Source of the DNA: Gibbula magus
Taxonomy: Eukaryota > Mollusca > Gastropoda > Trochida > Trochidae
NCBI GenBank assembly: GCA_936450465.1
Contig: OW388292.1
Span: forward strand, 28,532,368 to 28,596,367
Direction: 5' to 3'
DNA length: 64,000 bases
Shown: piece by piece, positions 48,438-61,600 of the stretch
Position numbering within the stretch: the first letter of the stretch is position 1
How the letters are laid out: every line of letters starts with the position of its first letter
Notes under the pieces: generated by a model
What the model was told of the DNA's origin: nothing
What the model saw: only the letters and a program-made list of their open reading frames with translations
The model's database searches: none
Program-made: the position numbers and the translations under genes

Positions 48438-49560
48438 AGCAGCTCCGACTTAGTCGGAGCTGCTATCAGTTTTTGTGAAGTTTCCGCCGCCGCGTTTTGT
48501 ATTCGCTTTTTTCCTAGAAGATTTTGAGAACTCATTTACAAAACTTCTTACTTATGCCCCTGGGGAATTTTTTTGACATGTTCACATTCAAGATCAAAGG
48601 TCAAGGTCACGAGTTCTGAAATCGCTAAAAAAAATCCTTGTTAACACGATAACTTAAAAAATATTTGTGCTCTTATTTGTTGTATATCAACTATGGAGAA
48701 AGGCCAAGATTTGAAAAGGTTTTTGCTAACATCCGTCAATGTTCAAGGTCATAGCGAGGTCACAACTTAAGCATGCTTTTGCGAAAATGTCTTATTTCAA
48801 CTATTAACACTTTGAATCATTACATGATTTTGATACACAATGAACAGTGATCACTGATTGTGTGACCTTGAATTTTAAAGGTCAAGGTCACGAGATAGAG
48901 TCAAGGTCACCAGTTCTGGAAACACTAAATAACTTTTTTCCATGAAGGTATCAACACCTCATATATATACCTTCTTTCTTGTACATCACATTCAATGTCA
49001 AAGGTCAAGGTCATGAGTTCTTAAATCACTACAATAATCCTTGTAAACATGATAACTTTAACAAATTTTGTGCTGTCAGGCTCTTATTTGATATATATCA
49101 GCTATGGAGAAAGACCAAGATTTGAAAACGTTTTCGCTAAAATCTGTCAAAGGTCAAGGTCACAGCAAGGTCACAACTTTTTGCTATTTTTGCTATTGTG
49201 AATGCCTTATGTTAACAATGAACACTTTGAGTCATTGCATGATGGTTATACACAATGAAAAGTAATCATTGATGTTGTGACCTTGAAGGTCAAAGGTCAA
49301 GGTCATGAGATATTGGTTAAGGCCATGTTAATCCTTTGATCCAATTTTGAAATCAGAAATAGGTTTTAAGAACAAACTTGTGAAAAGTGACCCCAGTGAT
49401 GATTCAACTTGTTAGAATAACTTGAATAATGAACAATTTTTTGTCCAAAAAAATTCCCATTTTATTTATGCTGAGGAGAAGGCGGAACAGGGAAAGGCGA
49501 GACCCAAAGTTTCGGAGCTGCTCTGCATTTGCGGTGTCCCACAGACGCTCAACTAGTCTT
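48438..49560 (+). repeat. Hairpin-tipped dispersed repeat rich in AGGTCA half-sites
   Basis: It opens with a perfect palindrome at 48438-48464 (12-bp arms around TTA, arm AGCAGCTCCGAC). The GC-rich CCGCCGCCGCG and a series of blocks with CAAAGGTCAAGGTCA follow, near 48596, 48875, 48998, 49145 and 49288. It ends near GCTGCTCTGCATTTGCGGTG. A shorter copy lies at 23999-24775 on the other strand, and another end-fragment at 1-130. There is no coding capacity; it may be a non-autonomous DNA element. Confidence 0.75.
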
Positions 49561-50109
49561 AACAAGTAATTGAATGGAAAAAAGTGTGTCTTTCAAACAC
49601 AGAAGTTTAGATTTATCAATACGGAGTCGACTTTATCAATATGGATTGGTGCAACTTTAGCTGGGCAGCAGTAGTAGTCAAAATAAGAACTAAACCCTGC
49701 AGACTACCATGTGTTTCAATTTAATTTCTACCCCTGGACATTGAACTAATCTCTGGAAGATTAATATGTAATACGTTATAGTAGTGGCTCTGTGGCTTAT
49801 TAGGTATTTAACCTTTTCACCGCTAAGAAACCTGAATGCTTATACGTTTACTTGCCTAATTTTGTAGTTTTTAGGTGTGTAGGGGTGAAAGGGTTAAAAC
49901 CACTGTAGCATGCAAGGATTGGGAAAGACACCTTTGACATTGGGTCATTTAAAGAGCTTTGAGTAATTTTCTCTATTTGGCAATAGTAAAATTTCAAATT
50001 TGAATGAGCCATTTTTTCTTCCAATGTGCAAAAAGCCCATGGCTCCTACCTTCCCCAATGCCTAAGCATGTTTTTTTCTAATTATTTTATTCTCAAATTT
50101 TCAATTTTT

Positions 50110-51110
50110 AGCTCATCAGGCCTGAAAGGCCCGATGGGCTTATGGCATGGCATGGCGTCCGTAAACTTTTCACTTTTTCGGCTTCTTCTCCAGAACCAAT
50201 GACTTCACAGCTGAAATTTTATGTGCATTCCATGGCCAAGGGGGATTCTAAATTGTAGATTTGGTGACCCCGTGACCCCAAATAGGGTCACAGGGGTCAC
50301 AACCTTAAAAACCTATTTTTATCTTCCTCTCCAGTTCCAAAAGGTATAGAGAGCTGAAAAATTGCGTGAAGACTCCTTGGATAATGGGGATTCTAAATTG
50401 TAGATTTCGTGACCCTGTGACCTCAATTGGGGTCACAGCTGTCACAGCTCCAAAAACCTATTTTCATCTTCTTTTCTAGTTCCAAAAGGTCAAGAAAGCT
50501 GAAAAGTTGTGTGCAGACTCCTTTGCTAATTGGGATTCTAAATTGTAGATTTCGTGACCCTGTGACCTCAATTAGGGTCACAGGCGTCACAACCTTAAAA
50601 ACCTATTTTCATCTCCATCTCCAGTGCCAAAAGGTCTAGAAAGCTGAAAAGTTGTGTGCAGAGTGCAGACTCCTTGGCTAATTGGTATTCTTAATTGTAG
50701 ATTTCGTGACCCTGTGACCTCAAATGGGGTCACAGGGGTCACAACCTTAAAAACCTATTTTCATATTCTTCTCCTGTTCCAAAAGGTATAGAGAACTGAA
50801 AAGTTGTGTGCAGACTCCTTGGCCAAAGGGGATTCTGTGACACTGTGAATTGGGTCATAGAGGTCATGACCTGAAAAGCTATTTTCATCTTGAGATTTTA
50901 TGTGCTCTTAAAAGGGAGGTAATTAAACAACAGTGATGAATTAAATGTTCAAGTGTGTCTTTATTTGAAGGTGATTTTATATCTGGCCTCAGAGATAGGT
51001 CAGAGGGGTAAGGACCTATTTCATTTTATCCATTTAAAGTGTTTCCTATTTGTACCTCTGACCTTGAAGTTGACATTTTGATTTAGTTAATGTATAAGGC
51101 CTGATGAGCT
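50110..51110 (+). mobile_element. Non-autonomous element with AGCTCATCAGGCCT inverted ends
   Basis: The first 14 bases, AGCTCATCAGGCCT, are repeated as the exact inverse AGGCCTGATGAGCT at 51097-51110. Inside are GGCATGGCATGGCGTCCGTA and four or so tandem units of about 150 bp, each with GATTCTAAATTGTAGATTT, GTGACCCTGTGACC and AACCTATTTTCATCTTC. Partial members lie at 45122, 51600, 54955, 55480 and 57505. The layout (short inverted ends, internal tandem core) recalls bivalve non-autonomous repeats of the 'pearl' type, but assignment is uncertain. No coding frame. Confidence 0.75.
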
Positions 51111-51524
51111 ACAGAGCGAGTGTCTCTATTTTTAATTTTGTCAAACTATATTTGGAAGCTGGGGTATGTGAGCTGTGCTTGCTTCAACTTTTGATTCAGT
51201 TTGTAATTTAAAAATAAAATTTAAACTTTAAGATAACCTGTAATTTTGAGTTAGGAGCACACTTGCTCCTTTACAAAATTTTAGGTCCCCTGAAATAAAC
51301 TGTTTCTTCACCAATTATAACCATTATCCATCATTATTGCTACAAAATGGTATTGAATATTAGCTAGCTTTCAGTTTGTTTGCTTATATTCATTCATATA
51401 TAGGTACTTTTAGCAATCTTATTTATTCACTGCTTGCAATTTTCTTTTATGTCAAGAGTATGTCTGCTCCTTAAAAAAAATCACTTTGAGGCCTGAATAC
51501 TTCCTATGTCCTTGTACCCATTTA

Positions 51525-51610
51525 AACAGTCTGGTGGAATGAGTACATTGTTGATGAAGTGCCTTGCCCAGGGGCACAACACAGTATGAGACCCAGGTTA
51601 CACATGGGCT
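51525..51610 (+). repeat. SINE-like dispersed repeat fragment
   Basis: The phrase GATGAAGTGCCTTGCCCAGG plus GGCACAACACAGTATGAGAC matches, in reverse complement, 55250-55400. Related 'tgccttgcccaggggcacaa' motifs are widespread in animal repeats. Confidence 0.55.
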
Positions 51611-51975
51611 TATGGCGTCATTTCACTTTTTCAACTTCTTCTCTAGAACCAATGACTCTAGAGAGCTGAAATATGATGTACATACTCCTTGGCTGAAGAA
51701 ATTCTAAATTGTAGATTTGGTGACCATCTGACCCCAAATATGGGTCACAGAGGTCATGACCTTAAAAATGTAAAAGGAGAACCCAAATATGGGTCACAGA
51801 GGTCATGACCTAAAAATCTATTTTCATCTTCTTCTCCAGTCCCAATAACTCTTGAGAGCTGAAATTTTATGTACATACTCCTTGGCTATAAGAGATTTTA
51901 AATTGTAGATTTGGTGAGCCTGTGACCCCAAATATGGGTAACAATGTTTACAACCTAAAAGCCTATTGTAGTTTA
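51611..51975 (+). repeat. Internal fragment of the AGCTCATCA-family element
   Basis: Two core units are recognisable by CTTCTCTAGAACCAATGACT, AATTGTAGATTTGGTGACC and ATATGGGTCACAGAGGTCAT. The terminal inverted repeats are missing. Confidence 0.65.
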
Positions 51976-54954
51976 GACCATCATAATTAATTCTGAGATT
52001 TTATGAGTTCTTCAGCCAGTAAGTAGGTAAGGGAGGTAATCCCAAAGAAAGGACCTGAGAGTTAGTCATTTCAACTTTCTGATGTGAGAGTTCTAACATG
52101 TGCTTTGAGAATATAATATGTTTGATGAAAAAGAGATGTTGAGAATTAAAAACTTAAAATTGGCGGTCTAACAAAAATTATATGTCACATTTCACCTATA
52201 GCTAGAGTAACATTTCACATATTTAACATATGAGTAATTATTTGTATTTTGCAATTGAATTGCTGATAAAGGTACACTAGTCTAAAAGTATTTCAAAAAC
52301 TTAATACAGAATGTTTTATTAAATTTAATATTATGTTCTTTGAAATTTAAGAGTAAATAATTGAATTTTTTAGTATCTCATAATATTGTGTAATTAATTA
52401 ATGAGAATTTCCAGTATGAGTCAATTTGGTATACCATATGATATTTATATCATAATTTATACTGTATAACTATTAACTAATTTAGTTTCTATTAACTTTG
52501 CAGTTAATTTATCTGCATTATGGACATGTTTCATGTGAATCTATTTGAAATGAGAACTACTGAATACCCTTTGAACTAAATATTGTGACAGGAAACAAAG
52601 GAATAATTTGAAGAAGAATTAAAATTTTGTTATTTTACATGAGATATGTGAACTGAATATGACTGGTGATGAAACAATAACATAGGACTATAAGAAGCAT
52701 CTACATGAGATTGTGACACCACACCTATTTTCATCTTCTTCTCCAGTACAGAAACAATAATTAATTGTAGAGAAAACAAAATCTAAAATATAAATTTTAC
52801 TGGCTGTGTCTGCATGTTATGTAATTGCATTGTGTTGACCTGGGGTGACACCTCCCTGGCAGAAGGATGAAAACTGATAGTATCACAGAGGTTTCAGGTT
52901 ACTTCAAACTTCTGTGTAGTGTTACAGACTGTGTTCGAGACTGCTTTCCAAGAAAGTATTGAAATGGAGCCTATGAGAAATGGGATTTTCAAAAACTGAG
53001 GCTCCTGTTCATTATATATGTAATAAATGTTGATGTTTCCAGATTACAATTAAGAATTAAAACAATAGAATGCAAAGGTCTATAATATTTATTGTGTGGA
53101 TTAATAGTATTACCAATTTTGATGTAAAACAAAATTTTTATGACTTGGCAATGTCTTATAATTCGCAGGAGTCATGACCTAAAAAGGTATTTTCCTTTTC
53201 CTTCTACAGCCCCATTGAATTGTATGCAAAGAATTGTATATTCATAATTTGTGTGTATGGTATTAAAAAGTAGTATTACCTCTCCACAACGTTATTATTC
53301 ATTTGATACCAGCAATTTATTTCCAAGCTACAAAACAATTGCACATATTTTACATGAAAAATATCTTTGGCATTTATTATCCATGCATATATTGTCATAC
53401 TAACATTTTATGACAAATAACATGTTTCTGTAAAACTTTTTGTTGCTCTTTCAACACATATATAGCAGATTGGCACAGTTATGGTTAAAAAAAATATGTT
53501 TGAATTGCTTTAATCGTTTCACTCAATTCTTATTACTATATTCCATTATCTGACCATTGCTATGAAGCCCACTCCATAACATACCTCACTTATTATCTCC
53601 TGATGAGCTACAGAGGCCATGGTTCTATTTTTTGTGTCTCCACTGGGATTCCAACCATGAATGTAATTTAATATATAAACTAAAACCACAACACATCAAA
53701 TGTTTTTTCTTGAAAACAGGTGTATAAGGTATGGAAATGTTTTTAAAATTGTAAAATTGAAACTTACAATAAAAATTTTAATTTCTCAAATGGATATTGG
53801 ATAACATAAATAAATGTTGTAATAATGTTACAACAAAACAAATAAAACTGAAACTCAAAGACTGATTTGTTGAACAATCACAAGATATACAGAACTTCCT
53901 GTCACTCAGATGTAAATCAAATTAGTACACAGTATTCTGTCTGTACATTTTAAAAGCTTGCAGTAGTTATCTTCTTAGTGGTACAACCTTTTACGAACAA
54001 AATTATCAAGTTGTTTTTTAAACCTTGGATGACTTGTCAGTCATGATATTTGAGTCAAGAATGTTTGTCTCAAACCAATGAACCCTTGACTTTCAGAAAT
54101 TTTGCATTGTATTTGAGTTAATAAAGATAATTGTTTAATTAAATTACGTATTCGGTATCTACCGAAAACTCACAAATCTAAAAATATAGCAGTTCACCAA
54201 CTATACTTGTGAACCGTTTCACCCCTAAATAAATAAATACCTAAGTAATACTCCTGAATCAATAAAAAGAGATCTAAAATGAGTGTACATGGTTCGGTTA
54301 AGCCACGCAAGTCCATTGTCTATTGAGGGGTCATTTTAATGTGTTTACATTAAAATATCCGCTCGAAGGAACTTCAAGTGATGTGACTGATGTTGCAATG
54401 TCTAAACACTCAGATTATTTCTCATTAGACCTACAAATCATGCAAAAGGTTGACAGAGCCAATGGCTCGAGATATGCAATCTAAGATAATAAATCATTCA
54501 AATACTGATGAGCTACAGAGGCAATGGCTATATTTTGTAAATCTTACACTTCTTCATCGTTGAATAATTTTAAAACATTTTGTCAAAAGGTGTACGAAAG
54601 AAGAAAGACTGCTGCTTTGAACAGCTGAATCAAATCCATTTCGAACCACATGTGACAGTGCCAGCTCTTGATGTCAAAGTGGACTTCTCGAATCAACATA
54701 TTCATCACTCATCATGGCAAGCTTGATACAAATTGTTCCCATGGTCAGCCTAACCAAGAGAGATGGGATGTAGAGAGGTAAATATAAATTGAGGAAAAGG
54801 GTAGATTATTTGTAAATAGAGCAAAATCAGAATAAAAGCTTGTCTTGATGTTTATCAGTGAATGAACCAACCTTGAAAAGAAACCAATCCAAAAGTGTTA
54901 TTTTGTCAAATCAAATGGTAAATTTTACACTGCAGTTAAATCTGAATCAATATA
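51976..54954. other. AT-rich non-coding interior sequence
   Basis: This would be intron of the putative captured gene. Terminal phrases of the AGCTCATCA family (GATGAGCTACAGAGGCCATG near 53603 and GATGAGCTACAGAGGCAATG near 54508) mark decayed copies. No exon is evident. Confidence 0.5.
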
Positions 54955-55215
54955 TGCCCGGTGGCTTAAGGCATGGCATGGATTCCGGCGTCCGTCCATC
55001 TGCCTGTAAACTTTTCGCTTTTTCGACTTCTTCTCCAGAACCAATGACTCTAGAGAGCTGATATTTTACATACAAACTCCTGGCTAATGGGGATTCTAAA
55101 TTGTAGATTTCAACCTTAAAAACCTATTTTCAACTTCTTCTCCAGTTCCATAAGGTTTAGAGAGCTGAAACGTTGTGTACAGACTCCTTGGCTAATGGGG
55201 ATTCTAAATTGTAGA
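54955..55215 (+). repeat. Fragment of the AGCTCATCA-family element
   Basis: GGCATGGCATGG, CTTCTTCTCCAGAACCAATG and two copies of GGGGATTCTAAATTGTAGAT are present. The copy is truncated at both ends. Confidence 0.65.
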
Positions 55216-55235
55216 TTTTGTGAGATAGGGATGAA

Positions 55236-55400
55236 ATGACTCAAATTATTATTTTGGACCACAGTGGTGTAGGTGTTAGCATATTGAGACATCAAACATG
55301 TGGCCTGGTGCCTCATACTGTTTTGTATCCCTGGACAAGGCACTTCATCCATATGCACTCCGCCACTCAGTCCATCCAGCTGTTTAAACGGGTACCTAAA
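55236..55400 (-). repeat. SINE-like dispersed repeat, reverse orientation
   Basis: CCCTGGACAAGGCACTTCAT and CTGTTTAAACGGGTACC match the reverse complement of the repeat at 51525-51610 over a longer length. No RNA polymerase III boxes could be assigned with confidence. Confidence 0.55.
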
Positions 55401-55479
55401 CAGTACAAAAAAGTATTGTCTACAATAGCTAATTGTCTATCATTGCTTAAGTATTGTGATATTGCATTGGTCCGTCCAT

Positions 55480-55940
55480 CTGTGACTGTCCGTAATCTTT
55501 TAGCTTCTTAGACTTCTTAATAACCAATGAATATAGAGCCTGAGAGCTGAAATTTTATGTACACTTGGACTCCTTGGCCAATGAGATTATAGATGTGGTG
55601 ACCTTGTGGCCCCAAATATGGGTCACAGGGGTCATGATCGAAAAACCTTTTTACATCATCTCTGGCACCTAAAGCCATAGAAAGCTGAAATGTTGCGTAC
55701 AGACTCCTTAGCCTTTGGGGATTCTAAATTCAGTAAATAGTATATTTGGTGACTCTGTGCCACAGTGGCCTAAAAAATGGGTACACAGGGGTCACAACAT
55801 AAAGATATATATTTTCATCTTCTTTTCCATTATGAAAACTACTTGAGTGTTTTTTATACTTCTGATAAATACTTCTGGAAAATTTACAGTTTGAAACCTA
55901 TTTAGTGTGTTGTTTAAGCCTGTTGAGCTACAGAGCCTAT
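55480..55940 (+). repeat. Fragment of the AGCTCATCA-family element
   Basis: Core units (AGAGCTGAAATTTTATGTAC and CAAATATGGGTCACAGGGGT) and the family end CCTGTTGAGCTACAGAGCC near 55918 are visible. A further decayed end lies near 56088. Confidence 0.6.
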
Positions 55941-56353
55941 GGTACTTGTTTATATATGAATAAGTTTAACATAATTACAACTTTTTCCTGTTTGTCAATT
56001 TCTTTGGACATTATGATTGCTTTACTCTTGTCTGAATTATTTTATTATAAAATCTAGATCCATTTGAAAATTATAAATTGCGTCTATAGATGAGCTACAA
56101 AGCCAATGGCTCTAGTTCTTTTTATGAATAAGTTTAACATAATTACAACTTTTCCTGTTGTTTGTCTTTTTCTTTGGACAATATGATTGCTTGACTCTGA
56201 ATGATTTCATTATAAAATCTAGGTACATTTGAAAACTATAAATTGTGTCTACAGATATTGGCCACAATAAAATATTAACATGGGCTCTCTGATTGATTAT
56301 TTTATGAAATCCTGTCTCTATCACTCACTTTATCTATAACACTTTATTTGCAG

Positions 56354-56480
56354 AGTATGTGGATTTCTTCAAGGATGCCAATTCTACAAGCTGCCCATGG
56401 AGGACTACAAAAGACTCACTTCTGCAGATCCAGTATATTTCATCCCCAGTTCAAAGAAAAAAGAGATACAAGCTGAATGA
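56354..56480 (+). pseudogene. Putative terminal exon of the captured gene
   Basis: The acceptor ACTTTATTTGCAG precedes A-GTA-TGT. The first base completes the codon split at 47775, and the frame then gives VCGFLQGCQFYKLPMEDY, KRLTSADPVYF and SSKKKEIQAE before TGA at 56478-56480. AATAAA sites at 56528 and 56899 could end the transcript. Phase agreement across an 8.6-kb repeat-filled gap and the compact, protein-like composition argue for a real exon. I do not recognise the protein. It is marked as part of a pseudogene only because of the TAG at 47633. Confidence 0.5.
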
Positions 56481-58084
56481 ATGTTGATGACGGTCACATT
56501 GATAATACCTCAGACCGTGCATTTAAAAATAAACATTATGATGCTGCATCGGAGCAACTTTCATGAAGACCGAAGGGAAATACATGAATGATTTGGCTTG
56601 CTAGAATCAAATATTTTTCTTGATATGTATATTGTATTCAAATTAAACATTTTTAAGGCATTTTGACAGTCCTCCATTACTTATGGTAAGAAATTGAACT
56701 GAAAAAGAATTGAATCATTTTCTTCATTTCAATAACTATGTACTATGATAATCAGACTTTGCCATTTAAAAAGCTTTTTAATATTTGATCCTGTAACCAA
56801 CAGAATATCCGTACATGAATTGTTTTAGAAATTTATCATATGTATAGGTATATTATATTGGACTTTTGTCATGTACGAGATAAGATTTGTGGCTTTGAAA
56901 TAAAATTCATAAATTAAATCTGCATTTTGATTTTAAACATAACCTGTTTTAGTATTTATTGCCTAGAAATAAAACTACGAGACTTGATAATCTATAATGT
57001 CTATTATCCAGAAATTAAAGAAATTGTTAATTTTGATATATTTTTCTCCAATGACTGGTAAAGATAAAAACACAGACTGTCACTCTGACTATTGCAAAGT
57101 GATTCAGGAATTAAATATATGTCAGGGCTAGGGCATTAAGGTGATAAAGCTTTTACAGTGTTAATTTCTAGCACAATATGACAGTATATTTTCAAACAGT
57201 CATTATTAATGATTTATGTCACTTTCTTAAAGAATTGTTATCATCCCTTATTGTGTAGGTTTGAATGTAAACCAGACCTAGTTTATTCATAACCGTTCTT
57301 AAAATATTCAATTTTGGAAGTGAGATGAAGTCCGTTTATAGATAATTTGAAATAACTTTGTGAACGTTTGCTGATCTTGTGTCAACATAGTTATTCCTTT
57401 ACTATTAAGTTTTGATTAACGACCATATATTGAATTTGAAGAAGAAGCAATGCGATGACAATATAATTAACTGTAGAAAAGCATTTTGTAATCTGTATAT
57501 TTAGTTCATGTGCTCATGGCATGACATGGCTTCCATCCGTAAACTTCTTCTTCTCCAAACCCAATGACTTTAAAGAGCGGAAATTTTTGATTAAATCAAT
57601 CAGTCAAACTTTATAGTTGAAAGTCAAGTAATGTCATGCTGATCTTTGTATAAATTGTCATCATATTAAAAAATTCTTAACATAACATTTTTGCACGAAG
57701 GTGTAAACTTTTTTTTTATTGAAAAAAGTATTAGATTTTAATCAAATTACTTTTCCCTGTATACATCTATTTCATCTATTGTAAAATCATTCAAATGGCT
57801 TCCAATCACCTTGCTAATCCTTCATGCAGTCTCTATTCATTCCACTTAATTAGCTATTCAACCTTTGACTATCAACTCTATTTATTGTATAAACAACTCA
57901 TCTCCAATCTGTTGTAAAAACAATTAGTTGTTTCCCCGTTATGTATCACTTGCACAAGTTAATACTTTTGTTAATAAAATGAATTGGATTGTTATTTATG
58001 CTCTGTTGGCATTTCTTTTTACATGTTAATTGTCAAGATAGAAATCTCATCACTGAGTTATTATTGTACGTCAGTGAGGCTATG
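56481..58084. other. Putative 3' UTR and AT-rich non-coding sequence
   Basis: AATAAA occurs at 56528-56533 and 56899-56904. A short AGCTCATCA-family fragment (CATGGCATGACATGGC, CTTCTTCTTCTCCAAACCCA) lies at about 57515-57590. Nothing else is recognised. Confidence 0.45.
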
Positions 58085-58615
58085 GGTGTCGTCCACATGC
58101 GGACGATTGCGTAAGTATACGTTCGTACCTACTCATTCGTACGTAAGGGATGCGTACGTGGTTGTGTCCCTGTGAGCGTAAGCAGATTACATGGGTACGA
58201 TTGTGAACGTGCCTATGCATTTGTACTTGCATACACATTCGTGCGTGCGTACGTGCCTTTGTCCTTGCATGCGCAAGCAGATGTACGTCCTTACAATTAA
58301 GTTTGTGCGCAACATACATACGTGCGTTTGTCTGTGTGTGCGTAAGCAGATATATACACATTCACTTACTTACGGATGCATACGTGATACGTATTGTAAC
58401 TAAGCAGATATACATGCTTTCGATTTTGTACATGCGTATGCATACGTACGTATCTACGCAAAGGTACTCCAGTACGTAATCATAAGTAAGTGCATGCATG
58501 CGAAAAGAGATATACGTGCATATGATTATATATGTGCCTACGGATACATATGTGTCTACACATACGAAGTAAGTACGTGTGTATATATGTGTGTGTGCAC
58601 ATGTGTAGTACATAC
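58085..58615 (+). repeat. TACG/TGCG-rich degenerate minisatellite, right inner edge
   Basis: GTGTCCCTGTGAGCGTAAGC and AGCAGATATACATGC-type phrases recur at about 60-90 bp. It relates to 42979-43200 in direct orientation. The several open frames here on both strands (His/Thr/Tyr-rich) are products of the repeat. Confidence 0.85.
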
Positions 58616-58616
58616 T

Positions 58617-61600
58617 TATATCGAATAAGTAACTAACTACACACTCTCAGCAACGGATTCAGATTGACCTATGTCGACCCCACAGCGCTAGTTAAGGCCC
58701 TAATTAAAACTTTATTATAGCTAAAATCTACCCTTGAGACGGAGCTAACATGTGCTGCTTCTTATATCAACCTATGTATTCTGAAACGGGTGCCAGCGAC
58801 AGAAATGTCCAATATCGAATAAGTAACTCACTTCACACTCTCAGCAACGGATTCAGATTGACTATGTCGCGCCCACAGCGCTGGTTCAAGGCCGTAACTA
58901 AAACTTTATTATAGCTAAAATGTACCCTTGAGACGGAGCTAACATGTGCTGCTTCTTATATAAACCTATGTATTCTGAAACGGGTGCTAGCGACAGAAAT
59001 GTCCAATATCGAATAAGTAACTCACTTCACACTCTCAGCAAGGGATTCAGATTGACCTATGTCGACCCCACAGCGCTAGTTAAGGCCCTAATTAAAACTT
59101 TATTATAGCTAAAATGTACCCTTGAGACGGAGCTAACATGTGCTGCTTCTTATATAAACCTATGTATTCTGAAACGGGTGCCAGCGACAGAAATGTCCAG
59201 TATCGAATAAGTAACTCACTTCACACTCTCAGCAACGGATTCAGATTGACTATGTCGCGCCCACAGCGCTGGTTCAAGGCCGTAACTAAAACTTTATTAT
59301 AGCTAAAATGTACCCTTGAGACGGAGCTAACATGTGCTGCTTCTTATATAAACCTATGTATTGTGAAACGGGTGCTAGCGACAGAAATGTCCAATATCGA
59401 ATAAGTAACTAACTTCACACTCTCAGCAACGGATTCAGATTGACCTATGACGAGTCCGCTTCGCTAGTTCAAGGCCGTAACTAAAACTTTATTACAGCTG
59501 AGAGACGGAGCTAACATGTGCTGATTCATATATCAACCTATGTATTCCGAAACGGTTGCCAGCGACAGAAATGTCCAATATCGAATAAGTAACTAACTTC
59601 ACACTCTCAGCAACGGATTCAGATTGACCTATGACGAGCCCACAGCGCTAGTTCAAGGCCGTAACTAAAACTTTATTATAGCTAAAATGTACCCTTGAGA
59701 CGGAACTAACATGTGCTGATTCGTATATAAACCTATGTATTCTGAAACGGATGCCAGTGACAGAAAAGTCCAATATCGAATAAGTAACCAACTTCACACT
59801 CTCAGCAACGGATTCAGATTGACCTATGACGAGCCAACAGCGCTAGTTCAAGGCCGTTACTAAAACTTTATTATAGCTAAAATGTACCGTTTAGACGGAG
59901 CTAACATATGCTGATACTTAATATATAAACTTATGTATTGTGAAACGGGTGCCAGCGACAGAAATGTCCAATATCGAATAAGTAACTAACTTCACACTCT
60001 CAGCAACGGATTCAGATTGACCTATGACGAGCCCACAACGCACGTTCAAGGCCGTAACTTAAACTTTATTATATCTAAAATGTACCCTTGAGACGGAGCT
60101 AACATGTGCTGATTCGTATATAAACCTATATATTCTGAAACGGATGCCAGTGACAGAAATGTCCAATATCGAATAAGTAACCAACTTCACACTCTCAGCA
60201 ACGGATTCAGATTGACCTATGACGAGCCCACAGCGCTAGTTCAAGGCCGTTACTAAAACTTTATTATAGCTAAAATGTACCCTTGAGACGGAACTAACAT
60301 GTGCTGATTCGTATATAAACCTATGTATTCTGAAACGGATGCCAGTGACAGAAATGTCCAATATCGAATAAGTAACCAACTTCACACTCTCAGCAACGGA
60401 TTCAGATTGACCTATGACGAGCCAACAGCGCTAGTTCAAGGCCGTTACTAAAACTTTATTATAGCTAAAATGTACCGTTTAGACGGAGCTAACATGTGCT
60501 GATTCGTATATAAACCTATGTATTCTGAAACGGGTGCCAGCGACAGAAATGTCCAATATCGAATAAGTAACCAACTTCAAACTCTCAGCAACGGATTCAG
60601 ATTGACCTATGTCGACCCCACAGCGCTAGTTCAAGGCCCTAATTAAAACTTTATTATAGCCAAAATGTACCCTTGAGACGGAGCTAACATGTGCTGCTTC
60701 TTATATAAACCTATATATTCTGAAACGGTTGCCAGCGACAGAAATGTCCAATATCGAATAAGTAACTCACTTCACACTCTCAGCAACGGATTCAGATTGA
60801 CCTATGACGAGCCCACAACGCACGTTCAAGGCCGTAACTAAAAGTTTATTATAGCTAAAATGTACCCTTGAGACGGAGCTAACATGTGCTGCTTCTTATA
60901 TAAACCTATGTATTCTGAAACGGGTGCCAGCGACAGAAATGTCCAATATCGAATAAGTAACTAACTTCACACTCTCAGCAACGGATTCAGATTGACCTAT
61001 GACGAGCCCACAACGCACGTTCAAGGCCGTAACTTAAACTTTATTATATCTAAAATGTACCCTTGAGACGGAGCTAACATGTGCTGCTTCTTATATAAAC
61101 CTATGTATTCTGAAACGGGTGCCAGCGACATAAATGTCCAATATCGAATAAGTAACTAACTTCACACTCTCAGCAACGGATTCAGATTGACCTATGACGA
61201 GCCCACAACGCACGTTCAAGGCCGTAACTAAAAGTTTATTATAGCTAAAATGTACCCTTGAGACGGAGCTAACATGTGCTGATTCGTATATAAACCTATA
61301 TATTCTGAAACGGATGCCAGTGACAGAAATGTCCAATATCGAATAAGTAACCAACTTCACACTCTCAGCAACGGATTCAGATTGACCTATGACGAGCCCA
61401 CAGCGCTAGTTCAAGGCCGTTACTAAAACTTTATTATAGGTAAAATGTACCCTTGAGACGGAACTAACATGTGCTGATTCGTATATAAACCTATGTATTC
61501 TGAAACGGATGCCAGTGACAGAAATGTCCAATATCGAATAAGTAACCAACTTCACACTCTCAGCAACGGATTCAGATTTACCTATGACGAGAGCAAAGCG

